Assembly (NCBI GenBank): GCA_937928405.1
Contig: CALFWZ010000227.1
Span: 1-32,928 of the forward strand
Direction: 5' to 3'
DNA: 32,928 nt
DNA from: an uncultured Saprospiraceae bacterium
GTDB taxonomy: Bacteria; Bacteroidota; Bacteroidia; Chitinophagales; Saprospiraceae
This document shows, piece by piece, positions 29,001-32,928 of this stretch. Numbering within the stretch: the stretch's first letter is position 1; the number at the start of each line of letters is the position of its first letter. Under the pieces are notes generated by a model. The model saw nothing but the letters and a program-made list of their open reading frames with translations, was not told the DNA's origin and did no database searches. Position numbers and translations under genes: made by a program.

Positions 29001-32000
29001 GATATAAGGCTGAACGTTGCTAGTTCCTACATCAGGATTCCAAGTATAGGTGTAGTTTCCGGTTCCACCAATAACTCCCAAAACAATACTTCCTAGGTTT
29101 TCACAATCAGCATGTACCGCTGAATAATCAGCGCTAATTCTATCATTAACAGATACGTTAACTGTTCCAACTGAAGAACAACCTTGTGTGTTGGTAATCG
29201 TTACTGAGTAATCACCTGTGTTTGCAGAAGTTGAACTAGGAATAACAGGATTTTGAATATCTGCCGTAAATCCATCCGGTCCAGACCATTGATAAGTCTC
29301 TCCACCACTTGCAAAAAGGGTAATATTCTCACCTTCGCACAATGGACCATTGGCAAATACCTGTGAGTTTGGTGCAGGATTTATAGTAATATTAGTAGTA
29401 GCTACACCAATACAACCAGAAGCTGTCGTTACAATAATATTGACATTGACGTTTCCACTTACATTACCAGTATAGAACGGAGCTGCTCCATTAGGATCGT
29501 CAAAAGAACCTTGATCTGCAGACCACTGGTAACTAATTGGTGTTTCGTCCGCAATAACTTCGAATTGAATTGGATCACTGGCACAGATCGTAGGCTGCGA
29601 AGGAGTAATCGAAATATCAAAATCGCCACTAATTGTTATCGTCTGAGTTTGCTGACTCGTATTATTACAATTATCCGTAGCTGTCCAAGTTCGAGTAACA
29701 ACAGTTCCACAACCATTTTCTTCGCTTAGTTCAGAAAAGTCAATTTCTACTTCTGTATCACAATTATCCGTACCAGTGATATCGTTTGGCACTGGAGGAA
29801 TGGTGTCTCCAGTAGCTTCGTTGATGACCACATTAGCTGGTATACCAAGAATAACTGGTGGCGTGGTATCTTCTACGGTTATGGTTTGAGCTGTAGTTGC
29901 CGTATTACCACACGCATCGGTAGCCGTCCATGTTCGTGTAATAGTATAACTATCTACACAGATTCCTTCCGTATTAGTATCAGCAACAGTTACAATTACA
30001 TCCAAACCACAATTATCCGTCGCATTAAGTAATCCTGCGGCCGGAATATTACCGCACTCTGCTGTAATATCAGCTGGTGCTGGATCAATAATAGGAGGTG
30101 TTTGATCTCCAATTGAAATTTCTTGCACACCCGTTGATAAATTACCACACTCATCGGTGGCTGTCCACGTTCGTATAATCGTATAAGCTCCTTCACAACT
30201 TCCCGTTACCGTTTCTTCGTTCATGTCAACGGTCGGATTATTATCGCAATTATCCATTGCCGTCACAGTTGCCGGAGGTGGTATATTGTTCGTTGATTCA
30301 CAGCTAATCTCAATATTATCCGGGACACCTACTAACACAGGAGCAACATCATCTATTACTGTTATAATTTGGGTAGCTTCGTCGGTATTTCCACAATTAT
30401 CCGTCGCAGTCCAAGTTCTTCTAATACGATAGGTGTTGTCACATGATCCAGGAATAACCAATTCTGTTAAATCAATAAACGGGTTATTATCGCAATTATC
30501 GGTAGCAATTGGATTAACTAGATCAGCCACTTCATCACAACTAATCGTTTCATTATTTGGAACTTGTAATAAAATCGGTGGTGTAGTACCCTCTACATTA
30601 ATGGTTTGGATACCAATGGATTCATTTCCACAACCATCATTTGCCGTCCAAGTACGAGTTAAAACATAGTTTCCAGGACAACCTAATTCCGTTCTCTGCT
30701 CATTGTATACAATACTAACATCGCTACTACAATCATCAGTAGCAGACGGGTTAGCTGGTGATGGAATATTATCACAGGAAGCACTGGTATTCGAAGGAAT
30801 ACCGGACAGTACTGGCGGCGTTGTATCTTCTACCATTATTGTTTGAGATTGAGTAGCAGTATTTCCGCAATCATCCGTTGCAGTCCAAGTGCGAACTACC
30901 TGATAATTTCCTGGACAATTTCCAGCGATTGTTATTTCATTTACTCCGACATCCACTGCAGAATCACAATCATCAGTTGCCGTAACAGTTGCCGATGGAA
31001 CAGTTGCTGTGCAATCAATTGTCTCATCCGCTGGAGAATTCACAAATACAGGAGGGTTACTATCCGCTACGGAAACTATTTGTTGAGTCGTAGTAGCATT
31101 ACCACACTCATCCGTTGCGGTCCATGTTCTTATAATATCATCGACAGTTCCACATGTACCTGATTGAGTAGTTTCTACCAGCGTAATTGTAACTGGTCCG
31201 CCACAATCATCGATTGCCACAGGATCAACTGGTGCAGGAACACTACCACACTCAGCGTTTATATCACCAGGAGTTGCCGTAAATACCGGCGCCGTGATAT
31301 CTTCTACGATTATAGTTTGCGTTCGAATATCTTGATTTCCACATTCATCAGTGGCGGTCCATGTTCTTACTAAAGTATAAGAACCAGCACAAGATCCATC
31401 CGTTCTGACTTCCGAGTAGTCAATTTGTATATCGGCTACTGAACTACAATTATCAGTGGCGGTTGGAGTTGCTGGTGTAGGTTCAGTAGTACAACCCGCA
31501 GTAACATTGGCTGGAATTCCTGTTAGCATAGGACTTTCTGTATCTTCTACATTGATCGTTTGTGTCCCTTGTGTACTATTGCCACATTCATCAGTGGCTG
31601 TCCATGTTCGAATTAATGTATAAGTATTTACACAACTCCCAGCAATTGATAATTCGTTAAAGGTGATTTGAATATCAACAGCATCTGTACAATTATCTGT
31701 AGCAGTTACGGTCGGAACTATTGGCAAATTGTCACAACTAAAAGTTCCGCCTGCTGGGATACCAGCTAAGACTGGAGCTTCTGTATCTTCTACTGTAATA
31801 ATCTGTGTTTGTTGAGAAATATTACCACACTCGTCCGTCGCAGACCAAGTACGAGTAATTGTATAGGTATTTACACACGGCCCAAGAATATTATTATCTA
31901 AAACAGATATTGTTATGTCTGTTGCTGCACTACAATTATCAGTGGCAGTAATCCCGTTTATTGTTGCAGGTGGAATATTATCACACGCTACGGTAATTGC

Positions 32001-32928
32001 TCCTGGTGCATTCGTAATTAGTGGTGGTGTCGTATCTTCTACATTAATCGTCTGCGTTGCCGTTGAGCTATTATTACACTCATCTGTCGCGGTCCACGTT
32101 CGTGTAATTGTATACGTATTGGCACAACTTCCGGGTGCCGTCACATCACTTACTGCTACTGTGATATCTACTGCCGCACTACAGTTATCTGTTACCGTTA
32201 CTGACGTTGGATCTCCCGTCGGTATATTATCACACTCGACCGTAATTACACCTGGTACATTCGTAATCAACGGTGGCGTAGTATCTTCTACATTAATCGT
32301 TTGTGTTGCCGTTGTGCTATTATTACACTCGTCTGTGGCGGTCCACGTTCGGGTAATTGTATACGTATTGGCACAACTTCCGGCAGTCGTCACATCACTT
32401 ACTACTACTGTGATATCTACTGCCGCACTACAATTATCTGTTACCGTTACTACCGTTGGATCGCCCGTCGGTATATTATCACACTCCACTGTGATCACAC
32501 CTGGTACATTCGTTATCAACGGTGGGGTCGTATCTTCTACATTAATCGTTTGTGTTGCCGTTGAGCTATTATTACACTCGTCTGTTGCCGTCCACGTTCG
32601 GGTAATCGTATACGTATTGGCACAACTGCCGGGCGCTGTCGCATCACTTACTACTACTGTAATATCTATAGCCGCACTACAGTTATCTGTTACCGTTACT
32701 ACCGTTGGATCGCCCGTCGGTATATTATCACACTCGACCGTAATTACACCTGGTACATTCGTAATTAATGGTGGGGTCGTATCTTCTACATTAATCGTCT
32801 GCGTTGCCGTTGTACTATTATTACACTCATCTGTCGCCGTCCACGTTCGGGTAATCGTATACGTATTTGCACAACTTCCAGCTGAAGTCACATCATTTAC
32901 TACTACTGTAATGTCTATAGCCGCGCTA
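13797..32928 (-). CDS. Giant T9SS-exported repeat adhesin, HYR-like and SprB-like (5' end outside window)
   Basis: The frame is open from the right edge to TAA at 13797, giving 6376 residues visible. The GTG at 32891 is only an internal codon, since the repeat pattern continues upstream of it. In protein order there are: 14 HYR-like units (32928-29626) with the hallmark RTWTATDxCxN; PKD/Ig-like segments (29625-29140); a SprB-type repeat (GGTGNYTYTW, 29140-28900); a linker; 11 super-repeats (about 28315-15445); linker and Ig-like domains (15445-14070), including VDTDTT-like and PNNGVVGV segments; and a C-terminal CHU_C domain with FSPNGDGVND and NRWGNEVY. Regularly spaced Cys pairs suggest disulfides. 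By eye the protein is rich in Asp, Asn and Thr and poor in Lys. SprB of gliding Flavobacterium is of similar size, so an adhesin for surface attachment or gliding is the best guess. No SprF/PorP-like partner gene lies downstream. Confidence 0.93.
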   Translation of the reverse strand, partial: SAAIDITVVVNDVTSAGSCANTYTITRTWTATDECNNSTTATQTINVEDTTPPLITNVPGVITVECDNIPTGDPTVVTVTDNCSAAIDITVVVSDATAPGSCANTYTITRTWTATDECNNSSTATQTINVEDTTPPLITNVPGVITVECDNIPTGDPTVVTVTDNCSAAVDITVVVSDVTTAGSCANTYTITRTWTATDECNNSTTATQTINVEDTTPPLITNVPGVITVECDNIPTGDPTSVTVTDNCSAAVDITVAVSDVTAPGSCANTYTITRTWTATDECNNSSTATQTINVEDTTPPLITNAPGAITVACDNIPPATINGITATDNCSAATDITISVLDNNILGPCVNTYTITRTWSATDECGNISQQTQIITVEDTEAPVLAGIPAGGTFSCDNLPIVPTVTATDNCTDAVDIQITFNELSIAGSCVNTYTLIRTWTATDECGNSTQGTQTINVEDTESPMLTGIPANVTAGCTTEPTPATPTATDNCSSVADIQIDYSEVRTDGSCAGSYTLVRTWTATDECGNQDIRTQTIIVEDITAPVFTATPGDINAECGSVPAPVDPVAIDDCGGPVTITLVETTQSGTCGTVDDIIRTWTATDECGNATTTQQIVSVADSNPPVFVNSPADETIDCTATVPSATVTATDDCDSAVDVGVNEITIAGNCPGNYQVVRTWTATDDCGNTATQSQTIMVEDTTPPVLSGIPSNTSASCDNIPSPANPSATDDCSSDVSIVYNEQRTELGCPGNYVLTRTWTANDGCGNESIGIQTINVEGTTPPILLQVPNNETISCDEVADLVNPIATDNCDNNPFIDLTELVIPGSCDNTYRIRRTWTATDNCGNTDEATQIITVIDDVAPVLVGVPDNIEISCESTNNIPPPATVTAMDNCDNNPTVDMNEETVTGSCEGAYTIIRTWTATDECGNLSTGVQEISIGDQTPPIIDPAPADITAECGNIPAAGLLNATDNCGLDVIVTVADTNTEGICVDSYTITRTWTATDACGNTATTAQTITVEDTTPPVILGIPANVVINEATGDTIPPVPNDITGTDNCDTEVEIDFSELSEENGCGTVVTRTWTATDNCNNTSQQTQTITISGDFDISITPSQPTICASDPIQFEVIADETPISYQWSADQGSFDDPNGAAPFYTGNVSGNVNVNIIVTTASGCIGVATTNITINPAPNSQVFANGPLCEGENITLFASGGETYQWSGPDGFTADIQNPVIPSSTSANTGDYSVTITNTQGCSSVGTVNVSVNDRISADYSAVHADCENLGSIVLGVIGGTGNYTYTWNPDVGTSNVQPYIREGLQPDIYNVTITDDGGCSTTINNMLIDDRCANGDCVAEAGNLTIEDESLCAGDMNNSITATPNGNMIVPPGFEVIYILTETQGNNLVVVDTSSMPDFMWDEIGNYTIHTLVYDPATLNLDIIDLDNTSLFTINSLLQQGGGDICGALDLSGANADVIEVEITITANEEDNCNTGSGSVDLAPIDFAYAWSDGGSGASRASLDAGIYQITATDNNGCSTVIDLEVRDTCICILPTIAEVSTLESSCGFSNGCGEVIVDGNPLDYTYTWSSQAGTPNAIGNRRCDLPAGIYTVTVTFPLVSDCSIVETFAIGNIDGPKLDSLTTTPATCSAPDGTVILYPATYNYVWVDGATPSPSNIRTDLTPGTHSIVVINPLAPQCPDIISIEIDSINEMTLVVDILNAPQCGVSDGEVTINVENSSAGSFTYIWSDDPTVNQATRNGLGQGDYSITVIDESSTSCESILEFTLDEEAVGATLTLDPIAEIGCFGERGELIYNLTYDNNFTQPPSIYITNEAGAPFEEDNLIAGNYSIEVNDANGCRGAYAEFTVIEPEQLIVTSTITGIECAAPGRIDLDVSGGSGNYTYQWAPSNSMDQNLITNDENFYIVTVTDDQGCSKVLFSQYVPDNCETNGCPPDPEVNNIIVSQANCGQSDGSIFIEMVGGNVNDFIFTWTPDVSNNGNSAINLPTNTYTVLIQHAGDLDCPATTQIINVGSVDGPEADVVFSAPATCISANGSIVLSPTSYQYTWPDSIMGYSRNDLEAGPYVVTITDPNTGCTNVLDVEVAEENALTATITVITEPSCGESNGVATINTAGGSGSYDYVGWGTGPSRSDLEAGIPYDITVVDQATGCQAILDLTLQNNVASATINIDPIVMVSCPGASDGTVIFDVILEAGFAEPEVVTIKRNNISYTNGTLTPGDYVIEVLDANGCFAGSASFEVTEPEAISVNFAIENKTCDNNGNETLGTITLETTGGTAPYNYNWNHLSGFDNPQNLTGLQDTVYVVTVTDGNGCSTAVNNIVVADDCQPCLAPVLVNVVTIDASCGEANGEVTINLQGDPASYDYIWNPNVPNNGNTATGLIANAYAVTISEPSCNETLVVEFSIGNTDGPIASIIETTPATCSANDGSAILAPNTLNYDWGNGITGDSPNNLAAGTYEVTVTETGNPCINIISVTIDAISNLVIFPQVDNQPNCGIADGTVTMIATNAANPVTYEWSNGFTGVTQNNLGAMQYSVTATDANGCVADTLFTLINNTPAATITINTVNNNTCTDANDGQVVYSIDYAAGFIQPANIEILDASSNSHTNDQLAPGNYCIVVSDSTGCVAGQSCFEITAPENIAVQITVTDEDCTNGGGSIVLDVTGGTPGYSYSWADAVNNNSSTRTGLASGIAYAVTITDANGCTTTQDGITIDNTCTNCEPPVITGTQIEDATCGEANGSVEITISGDLSDYTIEWSTGATNVISINDLLANAYSVTITNTVCPAMEVFDFTVTNTDGPVATVVSTTPATCNVANGTATLSPATYIYNWEGPRIGATQNDLVADSYDVTVIDPATGCDNIITVEITEENNLDVEIIVNGQPSCGISNGSIETIVTGGSGDYNYSIGQIRTDLGAGTYINIVTDNQTGCVGQDTVVLINNVASATITVEPVVSVSCIGANDGTAIYTIVKSPGFVDDERIEIQSPGNTGGPHQDGQLSPGIYCVAVFDGNDCLAAQACFEVISPEALSTSTDITNIDCNQAGNITLSVSGGTAPYVYDWGNGNNTVNSITVNNPGPYSVTITDDNGCSMVVTDMIVEDDCIPCDEPQIIGEIITDANCNEANGSITITMQEDPGNYNFQWSIPSIGNTNIATGLLSRFYSVTISENTPGCENVTTIREFNLGNTDGPIVTDINTTDATCGQNNGTATLLPANFTYDWGAALGMGNTQNSLAGDTTYSVTVSEPGNACENIIEVTIGEQNDLTATYVINNQPTCGEFNGSVTINVTGGSGNYDYSWGAGPTRDDLSATVSPITVTITDIDAGCSTEVDIILQDDIPGGVIIDIDPNTQISCNGANDATLVYVIDYDPNFVEPATVILRDEFGNIENNGNLSAGTWCIVVIDGSGCVAGQDCQVITEPDAIDVNYGVVNADCDNPLGAINITATGGTGTLTYNWADLPGVNNIQNRIDLPAPGTYSVTVTDLNGCSVAIGPISITNDCPVDCEPFEVISEVIQNASCGDANGSIVLDVTGDEDDYSYTWTDNVSQSHMADSLIAQAYTVTITLNSDAACTIEHTVLVENLDGPVPTIVSVSPATCGDNDGGAQLSPTTLLYIWRDLNGNVVGNGATQNNLPAGEYLITAIDNNTGCQNILSIVIDNINSLSADVVIDTQPDCNMNNGAITINVSGGSGDYTFGNTTNLSAGSDSTIVIDNITGCQLMVHYVLETNVPNATISVDPILVLPCAGDQNGTVVYTVTYDPGFVGNGTEEIQRAGVSVPNGSLTVGDYVIVVYDDNGCLAGTAPFTVVAPDNMEVTFASTDATCTEGGTINLDIIGGTPPYNVDWNIPGANNPEDLTDLLPGDYDAEITDANGCTVSVPVIAITTSCDPCSTPPVIVNIQTTGSDCGIANGTAQVNVIGNVTDFTYTWSDPSLNNGTNTVANLAAGPYTVTVTSSTDITCFSEQSFVIDNNQAPDATIADNQPATCTAADGQVTLSPANLTYTWPDSIVGASRNDLAAGPYNVTISENGNGCTNVIEVVVESVSDLEVTHIVDNAPSCGNADGVVTIAVNNGSGQYIFSPAITNNTIADLAAGGPYAITVTDIITGCVTDYEFSLTENIVNAVVTVDPNVMVSCIGAADATAGINIDYNTGFVQPAQIIFLQDTVQVTNGELSVGNYCIEVRDGNNCLAGITCFEVTAPELLTASASLTNITCDNNGSILLTVTGGTSPYSYGWSNGDTTNNPVDLLSGFYTVTITDANGCETTLNDLSIIDECNVCEPPVIASTIITDATCDNADGSIRIEMEGSGYLFNWNPVNINNEITNLAAGPVYVTITDANDPTCFITETFVIGNADGPQGVTVQTTDAICDNNDGIATLAPANYDYAWENGDTTNMRDDLTTGITYVVTVIDPGTNCFDVINVEVGFINPLSASVVINTLPNCGEADGSVTIVPTGGSGNYEYGNWPSDTRTDLPSGPDSLIIRDIDTGCTFFVDYILPDNTQSATITIANNNIDLNCTGDANGTVMFDVIYDAGFALPADTMITRDGNNIGEANGTLIAGNYCIVIRDANDCLAATECFVINEPTALALDAILTDISCEVTAASIDLIIQGGTMPYTIDWNDTISVNDPEDRNDIPAGDYYVTVTDANGCTASIDALTILDNCPPCEETPIVVNNITLVDAGCGQQNGSAVIDVQGDEADYIFDWFPNVSGSSSHEAYNLGAGAYSVTITHRSNGDCVIPEPIGFVIQNENGPTAEIVSNIPANCTAADGQVTLSPDTLIYEWNDGGIGAVRSDLRDTVYIVTVKDPNSSCQNFIEVTVNSVSNLIANAILNTPADCGVSNGSATIEVVGGSGNYSYNNNWGADATRTDLAAGNYPVTITDQATGCQAEVVVEILDDVPAANITLQLPVLTNCPGSADAMADYTITLDPGYQGAPVVTIEDLAGNVYTNGNLSAGDYCLIARDSNNCLSEQTCFTVTEPLPMTVSVDVTNKDCDNNGSINLVVSDGAGTYLFDWEDLDREEDPQNRTELAGGIYIVTITDANGCTIVLDDIIVRDECNNCNIMTTITTNDPGCGLSNGAIQISGLGTYNYLWSDGSTNAELTGLSAETYRVTISDVNDPSCFEVETIPLTNPNAPVATIASVNAASCLAANGSATLSPATLFYEWENADGVSYGTGASKNNLPAGLYYVNVASGTSNCIDILTVQIEQNNPLIVSAAIISEPGCEESNGSVEILVSGGSGDYRYDLDPTNLSAGTYTVNVLDQITGCTESVTFTLENSVAAGANITVDPLLLLNCAGDENGSALYNISYDPGFITPVDIAFVDSIGNPVNNGSLTPGNYCIIVMNGDSCLAGSACFEVVEPEGMNVAISITNETCGSAGAINTVVMGGNPGYTYTWADTILTTTNRTGLTAGTYQLTITDANGCQAIFDNLVVNDECSANDCDNLIVTNVVTFDASCDEDNGSATVNILGNNLEYIFDWSNGERGNRVSGLAGGAYQVTISDPNNITCDTVINVVIENNPGPQVTIVSTNPANCMDMDGSAILSPATYTYSWRLDGAEVATIPNPTNLAAGTYVVIAEDMDGCTQSLIVEIERVTTLDATVEILSPAECGQNNGVARLTITNGSGNYDTHTWGSDAIQNNLAAGTYEVLITDSSTGCEVTVNFIMTENVPAATVTISNVTAVSCLGSADATVTYDLNLSAGFVGSGDVIITDSDGIIYENGQLPAGDYCVLVEDDNGCLAGESCFTVGSPEALNVNLSKIDLACNQSGAISVGVTGGSGNYNFDWADLSGSDNDQSRNNLTAGNYELTITDDNGCSVTTGAINISNTCITIDTVYVGTPFETPTDTICVDLSEIGSDINRIAICEAPDFGTLLPVSDSCLVYTPGQAFVGMDTACVIVCNAAAVCDTTIIIINVGSPAPCPGEIWNTVDTATIVSSNCIVGGEYCVDIPFIQINDYQILDNGQPYNNATFGCAIDSVVNYSTFTFPSNGNIGPYQLENWTVNGTSHNTEFMTIPELVDSMNSWDNSTTWYYDAARSTINGGNPDNSYGNMSVRQLITNAFTIVNVNTTLSPTGTSLPLTAGFHELIFTNTVTRCTDTLWANVYCVTPEYVTDTINVADTETVCLDISELPGNFISVENICNDASGEFVIFDIDETQVCVNFEGFEPGTEDACMIVCDDLGVCDTTYFAITVIEDLTGITPPIAVTDSDTTALNTAIDIDELFNDTINGTLDTIMIITPPNNGVVGVNEDNTIKYTPNEDYCDPDVPDVFTYALCNQVGCDTTQVFITVLCDDLIIFTGFSPNGDGVNDFFTIQGIEAYPNNRLLIFNRWGNEVYNRQGYLNDWDGTWNNRKLLPDGTYFYVLEDGQGKRYSGYVQIHR
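15445..28315 (-). repeat. Eleven super-repeats of about 1.16 kb (386-400 aa)
   Basis: Each unit begins with a segment like DATCGEANGSI and ends with a Cys-linker such as DECNVCEPP. Inside are five or six related SprB-like subdomains, recognisable by NTDGPxATIVSTTPATC, QPSCGxxNGS, ITVDPxVxVSC, GxYCIVVxDxNGCLAG and TNxDCxNxGSIxL. Unit starts lie near 28270, 27065, 25875, 24710, 23560, 22370, 21215, 20055, 18890, 17715 and 16565. DNA identity between units is clearly lower than in the 249-bp array, so these duplications are older. Confidence 0.85.
29626..32928 (-). repeat. Array of 14 HYR-like units, the outermost being near-identical 249-bp tandem repeats
   Basis: RTWTATDxCxN or a close variant occurs 14 times at about 240-250 bp spacing. 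In 32041-32928 the spacing is exactly 249 bp: the word acattaatcg recurs at 32041, 32290, 32539 and 32788. These copies differ at only a few bases and continue past the right edge. Copies 1 and 3 share NNSTTATQ and copies 2 and 4 share NNSSTATQ. Units further left diverge steadily. Confidence 0.9.

Noticed and set aside
32891..32893. GTG/ATG near 32891-32893 as the start of the giant gene
   Set aside because: The reading frame and the repeat pattern (SAAIDITVVVNDVTSAGSC) continue unbroken to the window edge, so the true start is outside.
32041..32928. Regular repeats as a possible CRISPR array
   Set aside because: The 249-bp period is fully coding, without short repeats and unique spacers, and there are no cas genes.

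Overview
The window looks like a chromosome segment of a Bacteroidota bacterium. A gliding or surface-living member of the Saprospiria type would fit, but the sequence does not prove the rank. The indications are a type IX secretion (T9SS) type-B sorting domain at the end of a giant repeat protein, HYR-like and SprB-like adhesin repeats, a YARHG-domain lipoprotein, AT-rich intergenic spacers, few recognisable Shine-Dalgarno sites, and promoter boxes of the Bacteroidota TTG / TAnnTTTG type.

Layout. (1) Positions 1-3165, minus strand: the 5' part (1055 codons) of a secreted adhesin-like protein with a signal peptide, beta-helix-like repeats and HYR-like repeats. It runs off the left edge. (2) 3726-4688, plus: a protein I do not recognise. 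(3) 10868-4835, minus: an assimilatory sulfite-reduction and siroheme cluster. In transcription order it holds a promoter, two tandem polycysteine leader peptides each followed by an intrinsic terminator, a siroheme nitrite/sulfite reductase with a helical C-terminal extension, uroporphyrinogen-III methyltransferase, precorrin-2 dehydrogenase/ferrochelatase, an iron-sulfur APS/PAPS reductase and a ferredoxin-NADP reductase. (4) 10936-13597: a YARHG lipoprotein, an AraC-family regulator and a DUF2147 protein. (5) 13797 to the right edge, minus: one uninterrupted reading frame of more than 6376 codons. It consists of 14 HYR-like units (the last four nearly identical in DNA), 11 copies of a SprB-like super-repeat of about 1.16 kb, linker domains and a C-terminal CHU_C/T9SS sorting domain. 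Its start lies outside the window.

How the genes work together. Cluster (3) is close to a self-contained module. CobA and the CysG-N-like enzyme make siroheme for the sulfite reductase, CysH makes sulfite from APS/PAPS, and the ferredoxin-NADP reductase can supply reduced ferredoxin. ATP sulfurylase and cysteine synthase are not in the window.

The most interesting signal is the control region at 10385-10727. It holds two consecutive short ORFs, one with six Cys codons in a row and one with seven Cys codons in an eight-codon stretch. Each is followed, about 55 nt after the last Cys codon, by a GC-containing hairpin with a T-tract. This is the architecture of ribosome-mediated transcription attenuation that senses Cys-tRNA, here present twice in series upstream of the cysteine-biosynthetic operon.
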